A stretch of DNA of 64,000 bases from the NCBI GenBank assembly GCA_900753715.1, contig CAAEAE010000015.1:62001-126000 (forward strand), written 5' to 3'. This stretch comes from an uncultured Roseburia sp. (GTDB lineage Bacteria > Bacillota_A > Clostridia > Lachnospirales > Lachnospiraceae). This document shows, piece after piece, positions 25,969 through 34,349 of this stretch. The first letter of the stretch is position 1. Every line of letters begins with the position of its first letter. The position numbers and the translations under genes are program-made. The notes under the pieces were generated by a model. The model did no database searches. It was not told the origin of the DNA and worked only from the letters and a program-made list of their open reading frames with translations.

Positions 25969-26685
25969 ATGAAAAAGTTAGGAGTAATCGGTGGCTTAGG
26001 ACCTATGGCAACAGCCTTTTTCATGCAGATGGTAATTGAGATGACGGACGCGAAAACCGATCAGGAGCATATTGAAATGCTGATTCACAATTGCCCGTGG
26101 ATACCGGATCGAACCAGTTATATTCTTGGAAAAAGCAAAGAAAATCCTTGCATTCCGATGGCGGAAATTGGAACGAATCTGGTGAAAAACGGAGCAGAGG
26201 TGATTGCAATTCCCTGTGTGACCGCAAATTATTTCTTTGATGCATTGGCAAAAGAAATCGGTGTACCGGTGATTCACAGTATTGAAGAGAGCGTTTCTTA
26301 TTTAAAACAGAGGAATGTAAAAAAGGTTGGCGTGATGGCGACCGATGGAACGATACAGAGCGGACTGTTTGATATGGCATTGCATGAAGCGGGGATTGCG
26401 GAAACCGTTCCGTCCCCTAAGATGCAGAAGTATGTGATGGATTTAATCTACGAGGATGTCAAGGCAGGCAGACCAATTGAGATGAATAAATTTGAAGCGG
26501 TATCTGAGGAACTGAGAGCAAATGGTGCAGAGGTGATTTTACTGGGCTGTACAGAACTATCCATGATTCGCAGGGATGAAAAGATTGGGACCGGATATCT
26601 GGATGTAATGCAGGTTTTGGCGAAATGCTCTGTGGAACGGTGCGGTACATTGAAGAAAGAATATCAGGAAATCATTACCCGATAG
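25969..26685 (+). CDS. Aspartate/glutamate-type amino acid racemase
   Basis: Cofactor-independent two-cysteine racemase that interconverts L- and D-acidic amino acids. 238 residues. N-terminal KKLGVIGGLGPMATAFF is typical of the Asp/Glu/hydantoin racemase superfamily. Both catalytic cysteines are present: Cys83 (IPCVTANYFFD) and Cys194 (LLGCTELSM). ATG 25969 begins the conserved strand; upstream in-frame ATGs lie inside the transglutaminase gene. The stop is nine bases from the adenylating enzyme gene, so the racemase probably makes the D-amino acid used by the following dlt-like genes. Exact substrate (Asp, Glu or other) cannot be read from sequence. Confidence 0.88.
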   Translation: MKKLGVIGGLGPMATAFFMQMVIEMTDAKTDQEHIEMLIHNCPWIPDRTSYILGKSKENPCIPMAEIGTNLVKNGAEVIAIPCVTANYFFDALAKEIGVPVIHSIEESVSYLKQRNVKKVGVMATDGTIQSGLFDMALHEAGIAETVPSPKMQKYVMDLIYEDVKAGRPIEMNKFEAVSEELRANGAEVILLGCTELSMIRRDEKIGTGYLDVMQVLAKCSVERCGTLKKEYQEIITR

Positions 26686-26694
26686 GAGGATGCA

Positions 26695-28209
26695 ATGATA
26701 AATAATGTTTTAAATTATCTGGATGAGATTGTAACGAAAGTTCCAGAAAAAACTGCGTTTGCAAATGAAAATGAGGGATTTACTTTCCGCCAGGTGTACG
26801 ACCAGAGCCGTGCAGTGGGAACCTGGCTTCACAAACAGCAGGTTTACAGAAAGCCTGTCATTGTTTTTATGAACAAACACCCGAAGACGATTATCGCCTT
26901 TTTTGGTGTTATCACGGCGGGCTGCTATTATGTTCCGATTGACGAGGAAATGCCGGAGAGCAGAATCAATCTGATTTTAGAGAACTGCAAACCGGAAATT
27001 ATTATCTGCGACAGCGTGACAGCAGAAAAGGCAAAGACCTTCCAGTTCGATGGAACAATTTGCCTGTATGACGAGATTGCACAGACGAAGGCAGATGATG
27101 CGGCACTGGCACAGATCCGTGCGGCTTCTCTGGACGTAGATCCGATTTATATCGTATTTACATCCGGCTCCACCGGAGTACCGAAAGGCGTTGCAGCGTG
27201 CCACCGCTCGGTCATTGACTATATTGAACAGTTGTCAGAGACACTTGGATTTAACGAAAATACGGTTTTTGCAAACCAGACACCGCTGTATTTTGACGCC
27301 TGTTTAAAGGAAATCTATCCGACTTTAAAATTTGGCGCAACAACTTATATTGTACCGAAGAGTCTGTTTATGTTCCCGGTGAAGCTGGTTGAATTTTTAA
27401 ATGAGCATAAGGTAAACACAATCTGCTGGGTGGTATCAGCACTTACGATGATATCGGCATTTGGAACCTTTAAAACGGTCAAACCGGAATATTTAAAGAC
27501 AATCGCATTCGGAAGCGAGGTATTTCCAATCCGTCAGTTCCGAATCTGGAGAGAGACCCTTCCGGAGGCATCTTTTACCAACCTGTACGGACCGACAGAG
27601 GGAACCGGAATGTGCTGTTTTTACCATGTAGAGCGGGAACTTTCCGATGACGAACCGATTCCGGTCGGAAGACCGTTTCCGAATACGGAAATTCTTCTGC
27701 TAGGTGAGAAGGACGAACCTGCCGGGGAAGGAGAACCGGGAGAAATCTGTATCCGTGGAACATCGGTGACCCTTGGCTACTATAACAATCCTGAGAAGAC
27801 AAAGGAATCCTTTGTGCAGAATCCGTTAAATACAGCATATCCGGAGATTATATACCGTACCGGAGACATTGGAAAATACAATGAGCATGGAGAACTGGTG
27901 TTTGTGTCCCGAAAGGATTACCAGATTAAACATATGGGACACCGGATTGAGCTTGGAGAAATTGAAGCCAATGTAAATATGGTGGAAGCCATTAAAATTT
28001 GTGGTTGCATTTATGACAATGAAAAGGGTAAAATAGCGTTGTATTACGTGGGGGACATTGCTTCAGGAGAACTGATAAAGCTGTTAAAGGAAAAGCTTCC
28101 ACGCTATATGATTCCAAACTTTGTGGAACAGCTTGAAGAGATGCCCTTTACGGCAAACGGAAAGATTAACCGTGTTGCATTGAAAGAAAAATATCAGAAA
28201 GGCAAATAA
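26695..28209 (+). CDS. DltA-like amino acid adenylating enzyme (carrier protein ligase)
   Basis: ATP-dependent enzyme that activates an amino acid and loads it on the adjacent carrier protein. 504 residues, DltA length. Adenylation-domain motifs in order: VFTSGSTGVPKGV (about 154), QTPLYFDAC (binding Asp), NLYGPTEGTG, YRTGDIGKY, RKDYQIKHMGHRIELGEIE and the C-terminal catalytic Lys in TANGKINR. At the position of the DltA pocket cysteine (MFCGEVLP in Bacillus DltA) this protein has FGSEVFP, with Gly273 and Ser274. That argues for a substrate other than D-Ala. Ribosome site AGGAGG. Alternatives are a divergent true DltA or an NRPS-like enzyme. Confidence 0.82.
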   Translation: MINNVLNYLDEIVTKVPEKTAFANENEGFTFRQVYDQSRAVGTWLHKQQVYRKPVIVFMNKHPKTIIAFFGVITAGCYYVPIDEEMPESRINLILENCKPEIIICDSVTAEKAKTFQFDGTICLYDEIAQTKADDAALAQIRAASLDVDPIYIVFTSGSTGVPKGVAACHRSVIDYIEQLSETLGFNENTVFANQTPLYFDACLKEIYPTLKFGATTYIVPKSLFMFPVKLVEFLNEHKVNTICWVVSALTMISAFGTFKTVKPEYLKTIAFGSEVFPIRQFRIWRETLPEASFTNLYGPTEGTGMCCFYHVERELSDDEPIPVGRPFPNTEILLLGEKDEPAGEGEPGEICIRGTSVTLGYYNNPEKTKESFVQNPLNTAYPEIIYRTGDIGKYNEHGELVFVSRKDYQIKHMGHRIELGEIEANVNMVEAIKICGCIYDNEKGKIALYYVGDIASGELIKLLKEKLPRYMIPNFVEQLEEMPFTANGKINRVALKEKYQKGK

Positions 28210-28223
28210 GGAGGATATTAAAC

Positions 28224-28466
28224 ATGGAAGAGATTAAGAGCGCATTATTGGAGATTTTGGAAGGACTGCACCCGGATGTAGATTTTGCATCCTGCGATGC
28301 CATGGTAGATGATAAGATTTTGGATTCTTTTGATATTGTCTCCCTGATTTCCGAAATCAATGATGAATTTGATGTTACAATTGGTGCGGACAAGATTGTT
28401 CCGGAGAACTTTAATTCTCTTGAGGCACTTGCACAGCTTGTCTCTGACCTGATGGACGAGGACTAA
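28224..28466 (+). CDS. Acyl/aminoacyl carrier protein (DltC-like)
   Basis: 80-residue carrier protein. The 4'-phosphopantetheine attachment site is Ser35 in KILDSFDIVSLI, a DSFD variant of the DSL motif as seen in DltC and related carriers. Four-helix acidic layout; ribosome site AAGGAGG. It stands between the adenylating enzyme and the MBOAT transferase, which is exactly the DltA-DltC-DltB logic. The carrier would hold the activated amino acid as a thioester for transfer across the membrane. Confidence 0.88.
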   Translation: MEEIKSALLEILEGLHPDVDFASCDAMVDDKILDSFDIVSLISEINDEFDVTIGADKIVPENFNSLEALAQLVSDLMDED

Positions 28467-28469
28467 ACA

Positions 28470-30062
28470 TTGCTGTTCACATCTTATGAGTTCCTTGCGT
28501 TTATAGCAGTTTTATTTCTTCTGTACTATGTAATTCCAAAGAAATTTCAATGGAAACTGTTACTGCTTGCCAGTTATTTATTTTATCTGGCAAGCGGACC
28601 AGAAAATCTGCTTTATATTTTATTCACCACAGTCACAACCTATTTCCTCACAAAAAGCATCCAGAAAAATAAGGATGCGCAGTCTGCTTATCTGAAAGAA
28701 CACAAACAGGAGATGAGCAGGGAGGAGCGCAAGGAATATAAAGAGGGCTGTAAGAAGAAACAATGGCATCTTCTCATCTGGTGTCTGGTATTAAACATCG
28801 GAATGCTGGCAGTCATCAAGTACACAAACTTCATGATTTCCAATATCAACGGCGTGATGGGCTGGTTTGGAAGCACGCGGACATTATCGTTCTGGGACAT
28901 TGCACTTCCGATGGGAATTTCCTTTTACGTATTTAAGACGATGGGCTATGCCATTGATGTTTATCGTGGCAAATACCCGGCGGAAGAAAATCCGTTTAAG
29001 CTGGCATTATTTGTCTCCTTCTTCCCACAGTTGGTACAGGGACCTATCAGCCGGTACGATTACATTGCAGAGAGTCTGTTTGAAGAACATACGTTTGATG
29101 GCCGGACAGTTTCTTTTGGTTTGCAGAGGATTCTCTGGGGATTTTTCAAAAAATTAGTCATTGCAGACCGTATGCTTGTAGCGGTCAATGCGATTATCGG
29201 TGACACACAGACTTACCGCGGCGCTTATGTATTCCTTGGAATGCTGTTTTATGCGTTAGAGCTGTATGCAGATTTTACGGGAGGAATTGATATTACAATC
29301 GGTGTCTCCCAGGTGCTTGGTGTAAAGGTGGAGGAAAACTTTATCCGTCCGTTCTTCTCCAAAAATATCAAAGAATACTGGAACCGCTGGCATATCACAA
29401 TGGGAAGCTGGTTTACCGATTATATTTTTTACCCGATTTCTGTATGTCAGCCAATGTTAAAGCTGAGCCGTTTTTCCAGAAAACATCTCGGAGAAGCAAT
29501 CGGAAAGCGTGTGACCGTATATCTGTCCTGCTTTGTTGTATGGTTTGCAACCGGTATATGGCACGGCGCAAGCTGGAACTTTATCGTATGGGGACTTGCA
29601 AACTATGTGGTAATTATGGTTTCACAGGAACTCGAGCCGTTTTACCGGTGGTTTCACAGCAAGGTAAAGGTGGAGGGAACCTTTGGATTTCGTCTGTTTC
29701 AGGTTGTGCGCACGGTACTTTTGATGAGCGCATTGCGTACCTTTGACTGTTACCGCGATGTACCGCTTACATTCCGGATGTTTGGAACAATTTTTACCAC
29801 CTGGAACTGGAATGAGATTTTTAACGGTTCTCTGATGGGACTTGGACTTGGTATGGCAGATTATGTCATCCTTTTTGCAGGACTGGTGCTTTTAATTACC
29901 GTCAGCCTTTTCGGACGCAGTGGTTCTGTCCGGGAAAAGATTGCGGCAAAGCCGTATGCAGTACGCGTTGCAGTATGGTTTGGACTTTTCCTTATCGTCA
30001 TTCTGCTCGGCAATTATGGAATCGGATATGACGCTAGCCAGTTTATTTATAATCAGTTTTAA
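28470..30062 (+). CDS. MBOAT-family acyltransferase (DltB-like)
   Basis: Polytopic membrane O-acyltransferase that would move the amino acid from the carrier to a surface polymer. 530 residues with about ten hydrophobic segments. The catalytic His365 is in IWHGASWNFIVWG, and the PFxSxNIKEYWNRWHITM region is typical of bacterial MBOATs. The start is TTG 28470, four bases after the carrier-gene stop, with GGACGAGGA upstream; it gives the family N-terminus LFTSYEFL. Longer than typical DltB (about 400), closer to the alginate-type MBOAT (AlgI) size. A polar insertion (about residues 65-95) between early helices accounts for part of this. Confidence 0.88.
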   Translation: MLFTSYEFLAFIAVLFLLYYVIPKKFQWKLLLLASYLFYLASGPENLLYILFTTVTTYFLTKSIQKNKDAQSAYLKEHKQEMSREERKEYKEGCKKKQWHLLIWCLVLNIGMLAVIKYTNFMISNINGVMGWFGSTRTLSFWDIALPMGISFYVFKTMGYAIDVYRGKYPAEENPFKLALFVSFFPQLVQGPISRYDYIAESLFEEHTFDGRTVSFGLQRILWGFFKKLVIADRMLVAVNAIIGDTQTYRGAYVFLGMLFYALELYADFTGGIDITIGVSQVLGVKVEENFIRPFFSKNIKEYWNRWHITMGSWFTDYIFYPISVCQPMLKLSRFSRKHLGEAIGKRVTVYLSCFVVWFATGIWHGASWNFIVWGLANYVVIMVSQELEPFYRWFHSKVKVEGTFGFRLFQVVRTVLLMSALRTFDCYRDVPLTFRMFGTIFTTWNWNEIFNGSLMGLGLGMADYVILFAGLVLLITVSLFGRSGSVREKIAAKPYAVRVAVWFGLFLIVILLGNYGIGYDASQFIYNQF

Positions 30063-30077
30063 AGAAAGGGCGTTACC

Positions 30078-31148
30078 GTGGAAAAGACATTGAGTAAGAA
30101 GAAAAAAATACTGCGTTTCGTGGTGACTGCTGCTGTAGTAATTTTTGTGCTTTACTTGTTACAGCGCCTTTTGATGCCTAAATATATGACAGGCGTCGTA
30201 GAGGGCGCTATGATAGCAGAATATTATAATGAAGAAAAAGACCACGATGTCATCTTTGTGGGAGACTGTGAGCTATATGAAAATATTTCTCCGGAGGTGC
30301 TCTGGGAAGAGTATGGAATCAACAGTTATATCCGGGGAAGTGCACAGCAGCTTATCTGGCAGTCTTATTATCTGATGGAGGAGACCCTGCGCTACGAGAA
30401 GCCGGATGTGATGGTGTTTAATGTACTTTCGATGAAGTACAACGAGCCGCAGAGGGAGACCTACAACCGTATGACGCTAGACGGAATGCGCTGGTCACCT
30501 TTCAAGGTGAAGAGTATTTTTGCATCGATGACAGAGGAAGAGAGTTTTGTGGATTATGTATTTCCGCTGCTTCGCTATCATTCCAGATGGCAGGAGCTTA
30601 CCTCTGACGATGTCAATTATTTCTGGAACCGCGATCTGGTGACACATAACGGCTATTATATGCGTGTGGATGTACTTCCGGCGGAGGATGTGCCGGAGGG
30701 AAAAATTCTTGCAGATTATACCTTTGGCGAGAATGCTTACGCTTATCTGGACAAGATGGTGGAGCTCTGCGAGAAGAACGGAGTAGAGCTTGTGTTAGTG
30801 AAGGCGCCGAGCCTTTATCCGTACTGGTATGATGAGTGGGAAGAACAGATGGAAACCTATGCGGCGGAACATGGTCTTAAATATTATAACTTTTTGGACT
30901 TGACCGATGAAATAGGACTGGACTATAATACAGATACCTACGATGCGGGTCTGCATCTAAATCTTTCCGGTGCAGAGAAGCTGGCTCATTACTTTGGTGC
31001 AATCTTAAGAGATGAATGTGGTCTTGAAAGCCGCAGGGGAGATGAGCACTTAGAAGAGGTCTGGGCAGAGAAAAAGGCTGCCTATGAGAAAGACCGGGAT
31101 GACCAGTATCGGGCATTGCAGGAGAAAGAGGGAAAAAATGAAGAATAA
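30078..31148 (+). CDS. Membrane-anchored SGNH-fold protein (DltD-position, Cys in nucleophile site)
   Basis: 356 residues, GTG start with AAAGAAAGGGCG upstream. One N-terminal membrane helix (about residues 13-30), then an extracytoplasmic SGNH/GDSL-like domain. Block I reads IFVGDCELYENIS, so Cys64 occupies the place of the usual nucleophilic Ser (GDS). The C-terminal block is YDAGLHLNLSGAEKLAHYF with the expected Asp/His. DltD-like proteins work with the MBOAT in D-alanylation, so this is the likely second transferase or acceptor-handling protein. The 3' end overlaps the next start by 11 bases. Confidence 0.82.
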   Translation: MEKTLSKKKKILRFVVTAAVVIFVLYLLQRLLMPKYMTGVVEGAMIAEYYNEEKDHDVIFVGDCELYENISPEVLWEEYGINSYIRGSAQQLIWQSYYLMEETLRYEKPDVMVFNVLSMKYNEPQRETYNRMTLDGMRWSPFKVKSIFASMTEEESFVDYVFPLLRYHSRWQELTSDDVNYFWNRDLVTHNGYYMRVDVLPAEDVPEGKILADYTFGENAYAYLDKMVELCEKNGVELVLVKAPSLYPYWYDEWEEQMETYAAEHGLKYYNFLDLTDEIGLDYNTDTYDAGLHLNLSGAEKLAHYFGAILRDECGLESRRGDEHLEEVWAEKKAAYEKDRDDQYRALQEKEGKNEE

Positions 31149-31683
31149 GATTCGTTTATTAATTACAGCTGGACTTTGTTCTGCCATGGTACTTGGTGTG
31201 ACTGCGTGCGGCAGCGAGCCAAAGGAAATCGGAAGCAGCCAGGGAGCGCAGGCAGGAACAGACAGCCAGACTTCATCCGCTTCTGGTTATGTATTTACCT
31301 ATAATGGAACCACAATCGCAGCAGATGCGGATATGGCTCCGATTGCAGAGGCACTCGGTGAACCGGCAAATTATTATGAGGAACCGAGCTGTGCAGCACA
31401 GGGTATCAGCAAAATTTATAATTATTCAGATTTTGAAGTGTACACCTATCCGGACGGAGACAATGACCTTGTCCAGACGGTTATCTTGAAGACCGATAAT
31501 GTGGCAACACCGGAAGGAATCGATTTGTCCAAGGAGAAATCCGATATCATCGCCGCTTATGGAGAAGATTACGAGGAAGCAAACGGACAGATGGTTTACA
31601 AAAAAGATGGCATGAAGCTGTGTTTTATCATGGATGGAGACAGCATTCTTTCTATTGAATACAATTCTGGAGTCCTTGACTAG
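31138..31683 (+). CDS. Lipoprotein of unknown function at the end of the dlt-like operon
   Basis: 181 residues. Lipoprotein signal peptide with lipobox GVTAC (Cys at about residue 22), then a Ser/Gln/Ala-rich linker (about 25-50) and a single small domain with two cysteines (SCAAQG, LCFIMDG) and FEVYTYPDGDNDLVQTVIL. No named family is recognised. ATG 31138 overlaps the SGNH gene end, so it is translated with that operon; an upstream in-frame ATG at 31084 would add a non-signal N-terminus. It may present or sense the modified surface polymer, which is inference. Confidence 0.82.
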   Translation: MKNKIRLLITAGLCSAMVLGVTACGSEPKEIGSSQGAQAGTDSQTSSASGYVFTYNGTTIAADADMAPIAEALGEPANYYEEPSCAAQGISKIYNYSDFEVYTYPDGDNDLVQTVILKTDNVATPEGIDLSKEKSDIIAAYGEDYEEANGQMVYKKDGMKLCFIMDGDSILSIEYNSGVLD

Positions 31684-31712
31684 TCAACTGATTGAAAATT
31701 CAGAAAATACAA

Positions 31713-31755
31713 GAAAAAGTGCAAAAAAATTAATCGATTTTTTTGCGCTTTTTTC
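31713..31755 (+). terminator. Terminator of the dlt-like operon
   Basis: GAAAAAGTGCAAAAAAAT pairs with ATTTTTTTGCGCTTTTTTC around a short loop (TAATCG) with one G-U pair; the 3' arm itself is T-rich. Located 30 bases after the lipoprotein stop. Confidence 0.8.
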
Positions 31756-31783
31756 TTTGAAAAATAAAAAAATGTGATACAAT
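31756..31783 (+). promoter_or_regulatory. Promoter of the deacetylase-like gene
   Basis: -35 TTTGAA (31756-31761), 16-bp spacer, -10 TACAAT (31778-31783) within GTGATACAATAG. About 35 bp upstream of the ATG and directly after the terminator. Confidence 0.6.
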
Positions 31784-31817
31784 AGAAAGGTACTAACGAT
31801 TAACGTGGGGGTTCTAT

Positions 31818-32801
31818 ATGCAAGATACAGATGCAGACGTAATCAGCAATCAAAGGAAACGCAGAAAAAGAATTGGCAGGATAAAGACAGGAATCATATT
31901 GATTATTACGGGATGGATTCTTTTATCCATGATTCTTATCATAGTGTTATTGGTAAGGACAGCTTCACTGGAACGCAGAGTTGAACAGCTTATGACCAGA
32001 GATGTAAATTACAGCAGTGTTTCAAAGCCGGCAGATGACGCCGGAGAGAATGCAGTAGAGCCACAGACACAGGAAACGGAAGAAGCGGGCGGACAGGTAG
32101 AAGGACTTATCAGTGCAATTCCGGAGGTTACCGGAACAGATGATCCGGAGAACATGGCAGAAGCAGGAGATGTACATAAGGTTTATCTGACGTTTGATAA
32201 CGGTCCGTCGGAGAATACGTCGGAGATTCTTGATATTTTAGCAGAATACGGTGTCAAGGCAACTTTCTTTGTGACCGGAAACGAAGACGAGGAAGCACAG
32301 GAGCTTTATAAGCGGATTGCAGAGGAAGGACATACGCTTGGAATGCATTCCTTTTGTAATAAGTACAGCTTACTTTACCAGTCAGAGGAAGCATTTGAAA
32401 GCGACTACTATGAATTGCATGACTATCTGTATAAGCTGACCGGAGTGGACAGTGTATTTTATCGATTCCCGGGTGGAAGCAGTAATCAGATTAGCAATAT
32501 ATCTATGGCAAATTTTATTCATTTTCTGAATGAACAGGGTGTTACTTATTTTGACTGGAATATTTCATCAGGAGATACGGTAGCATCCTACACACCGGAA
32601 GAAATTGTGACAAATGTTATAACGGAGGTAGAAAAATACAAGACATCAGTTGTGTTACTTCATGATTCCGGGGATGCGTCAACAACGGCAGAGGCACTTC
32701 GTCCGCTGATAGAACAGTTACAGACGATGGGCGCCGAGATTTTGCCGATTGATGAAGATACACAGGTTATTCAGGCTGTCAAAGCTGAGAGCGTGGAATA
32801 G
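31818..32801 (+). CDS. Membrane-anchored polysaccharide deacetylase-like protein, altered metal site
   Basis: 327 residues. A basic cytoplasmic N-terminus and one membrane helix (about residues 25-48) precede an acidic Glu-rich linker and a NodB-fold domain (about 125-320). Motif 1 reads TFDNGPS: Asp127 is kept, but the metal-binding second Asp is Asn128. Motif 2 reads HSFCN: His177 is kept, the second His is Asn181. Motifs 3-5 (YRFPGGS, YFDWNISSGD, VVLLHDSG) look normal. Family enzymes deacetylate peptidoglycan or other N-acetyl glycans; with two of three metal ligands changed this one may be inactive, metal-altered or a binding protein. Followed by a bactofilin gene. Confidence 0.88.
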   Translation: MQDTDADVISNQRKRRKRIGRIKTGIILIITGWILLSMILIIVLLVRTASLERRVEQLMTRDVNYSSVSKPADDAGENAVEPQTQETEEAGGQVEGLISAIPEVTGTDDPENMAEAGDVHKVYLTFDNGPSENTSEILDILAEYGVKATFFVTGNEDEEAQELYKRIAEEGHTLGMHSFCNKYSLLYQSEEAFESDYYELHDYLYKLTGVDSVFYRFPGGSSNQISNISMANFIHFLNEQGVTYFDWNISSGDTVASYTPEEIVTNVITEVEKYKTSVVLLHDSGDASTTAEALRPLIEQLQTMGAEILPIDEDTQVIQAVKAESVE

Positions 32802-32826
32802 CCAGAAAATAAACGGAGGAAGAGAA

Positions 32827-33633
32827 ATGGGATTTTTTAAGGATTTTAAGGATGACGTTTCCCAGGCAGTGAATGAACTGATGCCGGGCGACACAAATCA
32901 GGACAGCTTGACCAATGATGACGATCTTGTCGTAAACACTCTGGAAGGTGAAGTAGATGTAGAATCTGAACTTTCCAAATTAGACGGTCTGTTAGAGCAG
33001 GTAACCAAGAAAGAAGCTGCACAGGCTGCAGCAGCCGTACCGCCGGTACAGCAGGTGACACCGGTTGTAACACCCGTACAGACAGCAAATACTATGAGAG
33101 CAGCACAGGAGGAGAGAAAAATGGCTGACAATACCATTATGCCAACAGTAACACAGCAGAAAGCAACAGTTGCAGATGAGGTTTCCGTAATCACAGAAGG
33201 AACAATTATCAAGGGAGATGTAATCTCCAACGGTTCCTTAGATATCAGAGGACAGGTAGACGGAAATGTAGGCTGCAATGGCAAACTTGTAGTTACAGGC
33301 GTAGTAAATGGAAACAGCAATGCATCTGAATTTTTAGCAGATGCAGCTAAGATTGAGGGAGAGGTTGTCAGCAGCGGAACCGTTAAGATTGGTCTTGGTT
33401 CTGTCATCATCGGAAATGTAACCTCTACTTCCGCAGTTATCGCAGGAGCAATCAAGGGTGACATTGATGTTCAGGGACCGGTTGTAGTTGATACTTCCGC
33501 AGTTGTAATGGGTAACATCAAATCCCGTTCCGTACAGATTAACAATGGCGCTGTTATCGAGGGATTCTGCTCTCAGTGCTACTCTGATGTGGACGTACAG
33601 AGCCTGTTTGATACCAAGAAGGAGACAAACTAA
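32827..33633 (+). CDS. Bactofilin-family cytoskeletal protein
   Basis: Polymer-forming protein with a right-handed beta-helix core. 268 residues. N-terminal helix GFFKDFKDDVSQAVNEL (about 2-18), an Ala/Pro/Gln-rich linker (about 60-100), then the bactofilin domain (about 115-260) of short repeated strands: GTIIKGDVISNGSLDIRG, QVDGNVGCNGKLVVTG, AVIAGAIKGDIDVQGP. The C-terminus has a CSQC pair. ATG 32827 follows GGAGGAAGAGAA; the longer in-frame start lies in the deacetylase gene. Bactofilins organise wall enzymes and shape, and the neighbouring wall-enzyme-like gene fits that. Confidence 0.88.
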   Translation: MGFFKDFKDDVSQAVNELMPGDTNQDSLTNDDDLVVNTLEGEVDVESELSKLDGLLEQVTKKEAAQAAAAVPPVQQVTPVVTPVQTANTMRAAQEERKMADNTIMPTVTQQKATVADEVSVITEGTIIKGDVISNGSLDIRGQVDGNVGCNGKLVVTGVVNGNSNASEFLADAAKIEGEVVSSGTVKIGLGSVIIGNVTSTSAVIAGAIKGDIDVQGPVVVDTSAVVMGNIKSRSVQINNGAVIEGFCSQCYSDVDVQSLFDTKKETN

Positions 33634-33636
33634 TTC

Positions 33637-34332
33637 ATGAAGCGTGTTTTATTAAAATTGAGCGGTGAGGCTCTTGCCGGCGAAAAACATACCGGATTTG
33701 ATGAGCCTACGGTAACGGAAGTTGCCAGACAGGTAAAACAGATTGTAGACAGTGGCGTCGAGGTTGGAATCGTAATCGGCGGCGGTAATTTCTGGCGTGG
33801 AAGAACCAGTGAAACGATTGACCGCACGAAAGCTGACCAGATTGGAATGCTTGCAACAGTGATGAACTGTATCTATGTCTCCGAGATTTTCCGTTCGGTT
33901 GGAATGATGACACAGATTTTAACGCCATTTGAATGTGGGAGCATGACGAAGCTGTTTTCTAAGGATCGTGCAAACAAATACTTTTCAAAAGGAATGGTCG
34001 TATTTTTTGCCGGCGGAACAGGACATCCGTATTTTTCAACAGATACCGGAATCGTACTGCGCGCCATTGAGATGGAAGCAGACGGAATTTACCTTGCAAA
34101 GGCAATTGACGGTGTTTATGACAGTGACCCGAAGGCAAATCCGAATGCAGTGAAATATGACGAGGTATCCATCCAGGAAGTCATTGATAAGAAGCTTGCA
34201 GTTGTGGATTTGACGGCTTCTATCATGTGTATGGAGAATCATATGCCAATGTATGTATTTGGCTTAAATGAAGAAAATAGTATCGTGAATGCGATGACCG
34301 GACATTTTAACGGCACAAAGGTCACGGTATAG
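33637..34332 (+). CDS. pyrH: UMP kinase
   Basis: Makes UDP from UMP in pyrimidine synthesis. 231 residues, hexameric amino-acid-kinase fold. Motifs: KRVLLKLSGEALAGE, VGIVIGGGNFWRGR, FAGGTGHPYFSTDT, and the C-terminal ENSIVNAMTGHFNGT. ATG three bases after the bactofilin stop with AAGGAG upstream. It resumes the conserved rpsB-tsf-pyrH-frr order after the accessory block. Confidence 0.96.
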   Translation: MKRVLLKLSGEALAGEKHTGFDEPTVTEVARQVKQIVDSGVEVGIVIGGGNFWRGRTSETIDRTKADQIGMLATVMNCIYVSEIFRSVGMMTQILTPFECGSMTKLFSKDRANKYFSKGMVVFFAGGTGHPYFSTDTGIVLRAIEMEADGIYLAKAIDGVYDSDPKANPNAVKYDEVSIQEVIDKKLAVVDLTASIMCMENHMPMYVFGLNEENSIVNAMTGHFNGTKVTV

Positions 34333-34349
34333 GAAGGAAAAGGTTTGAT

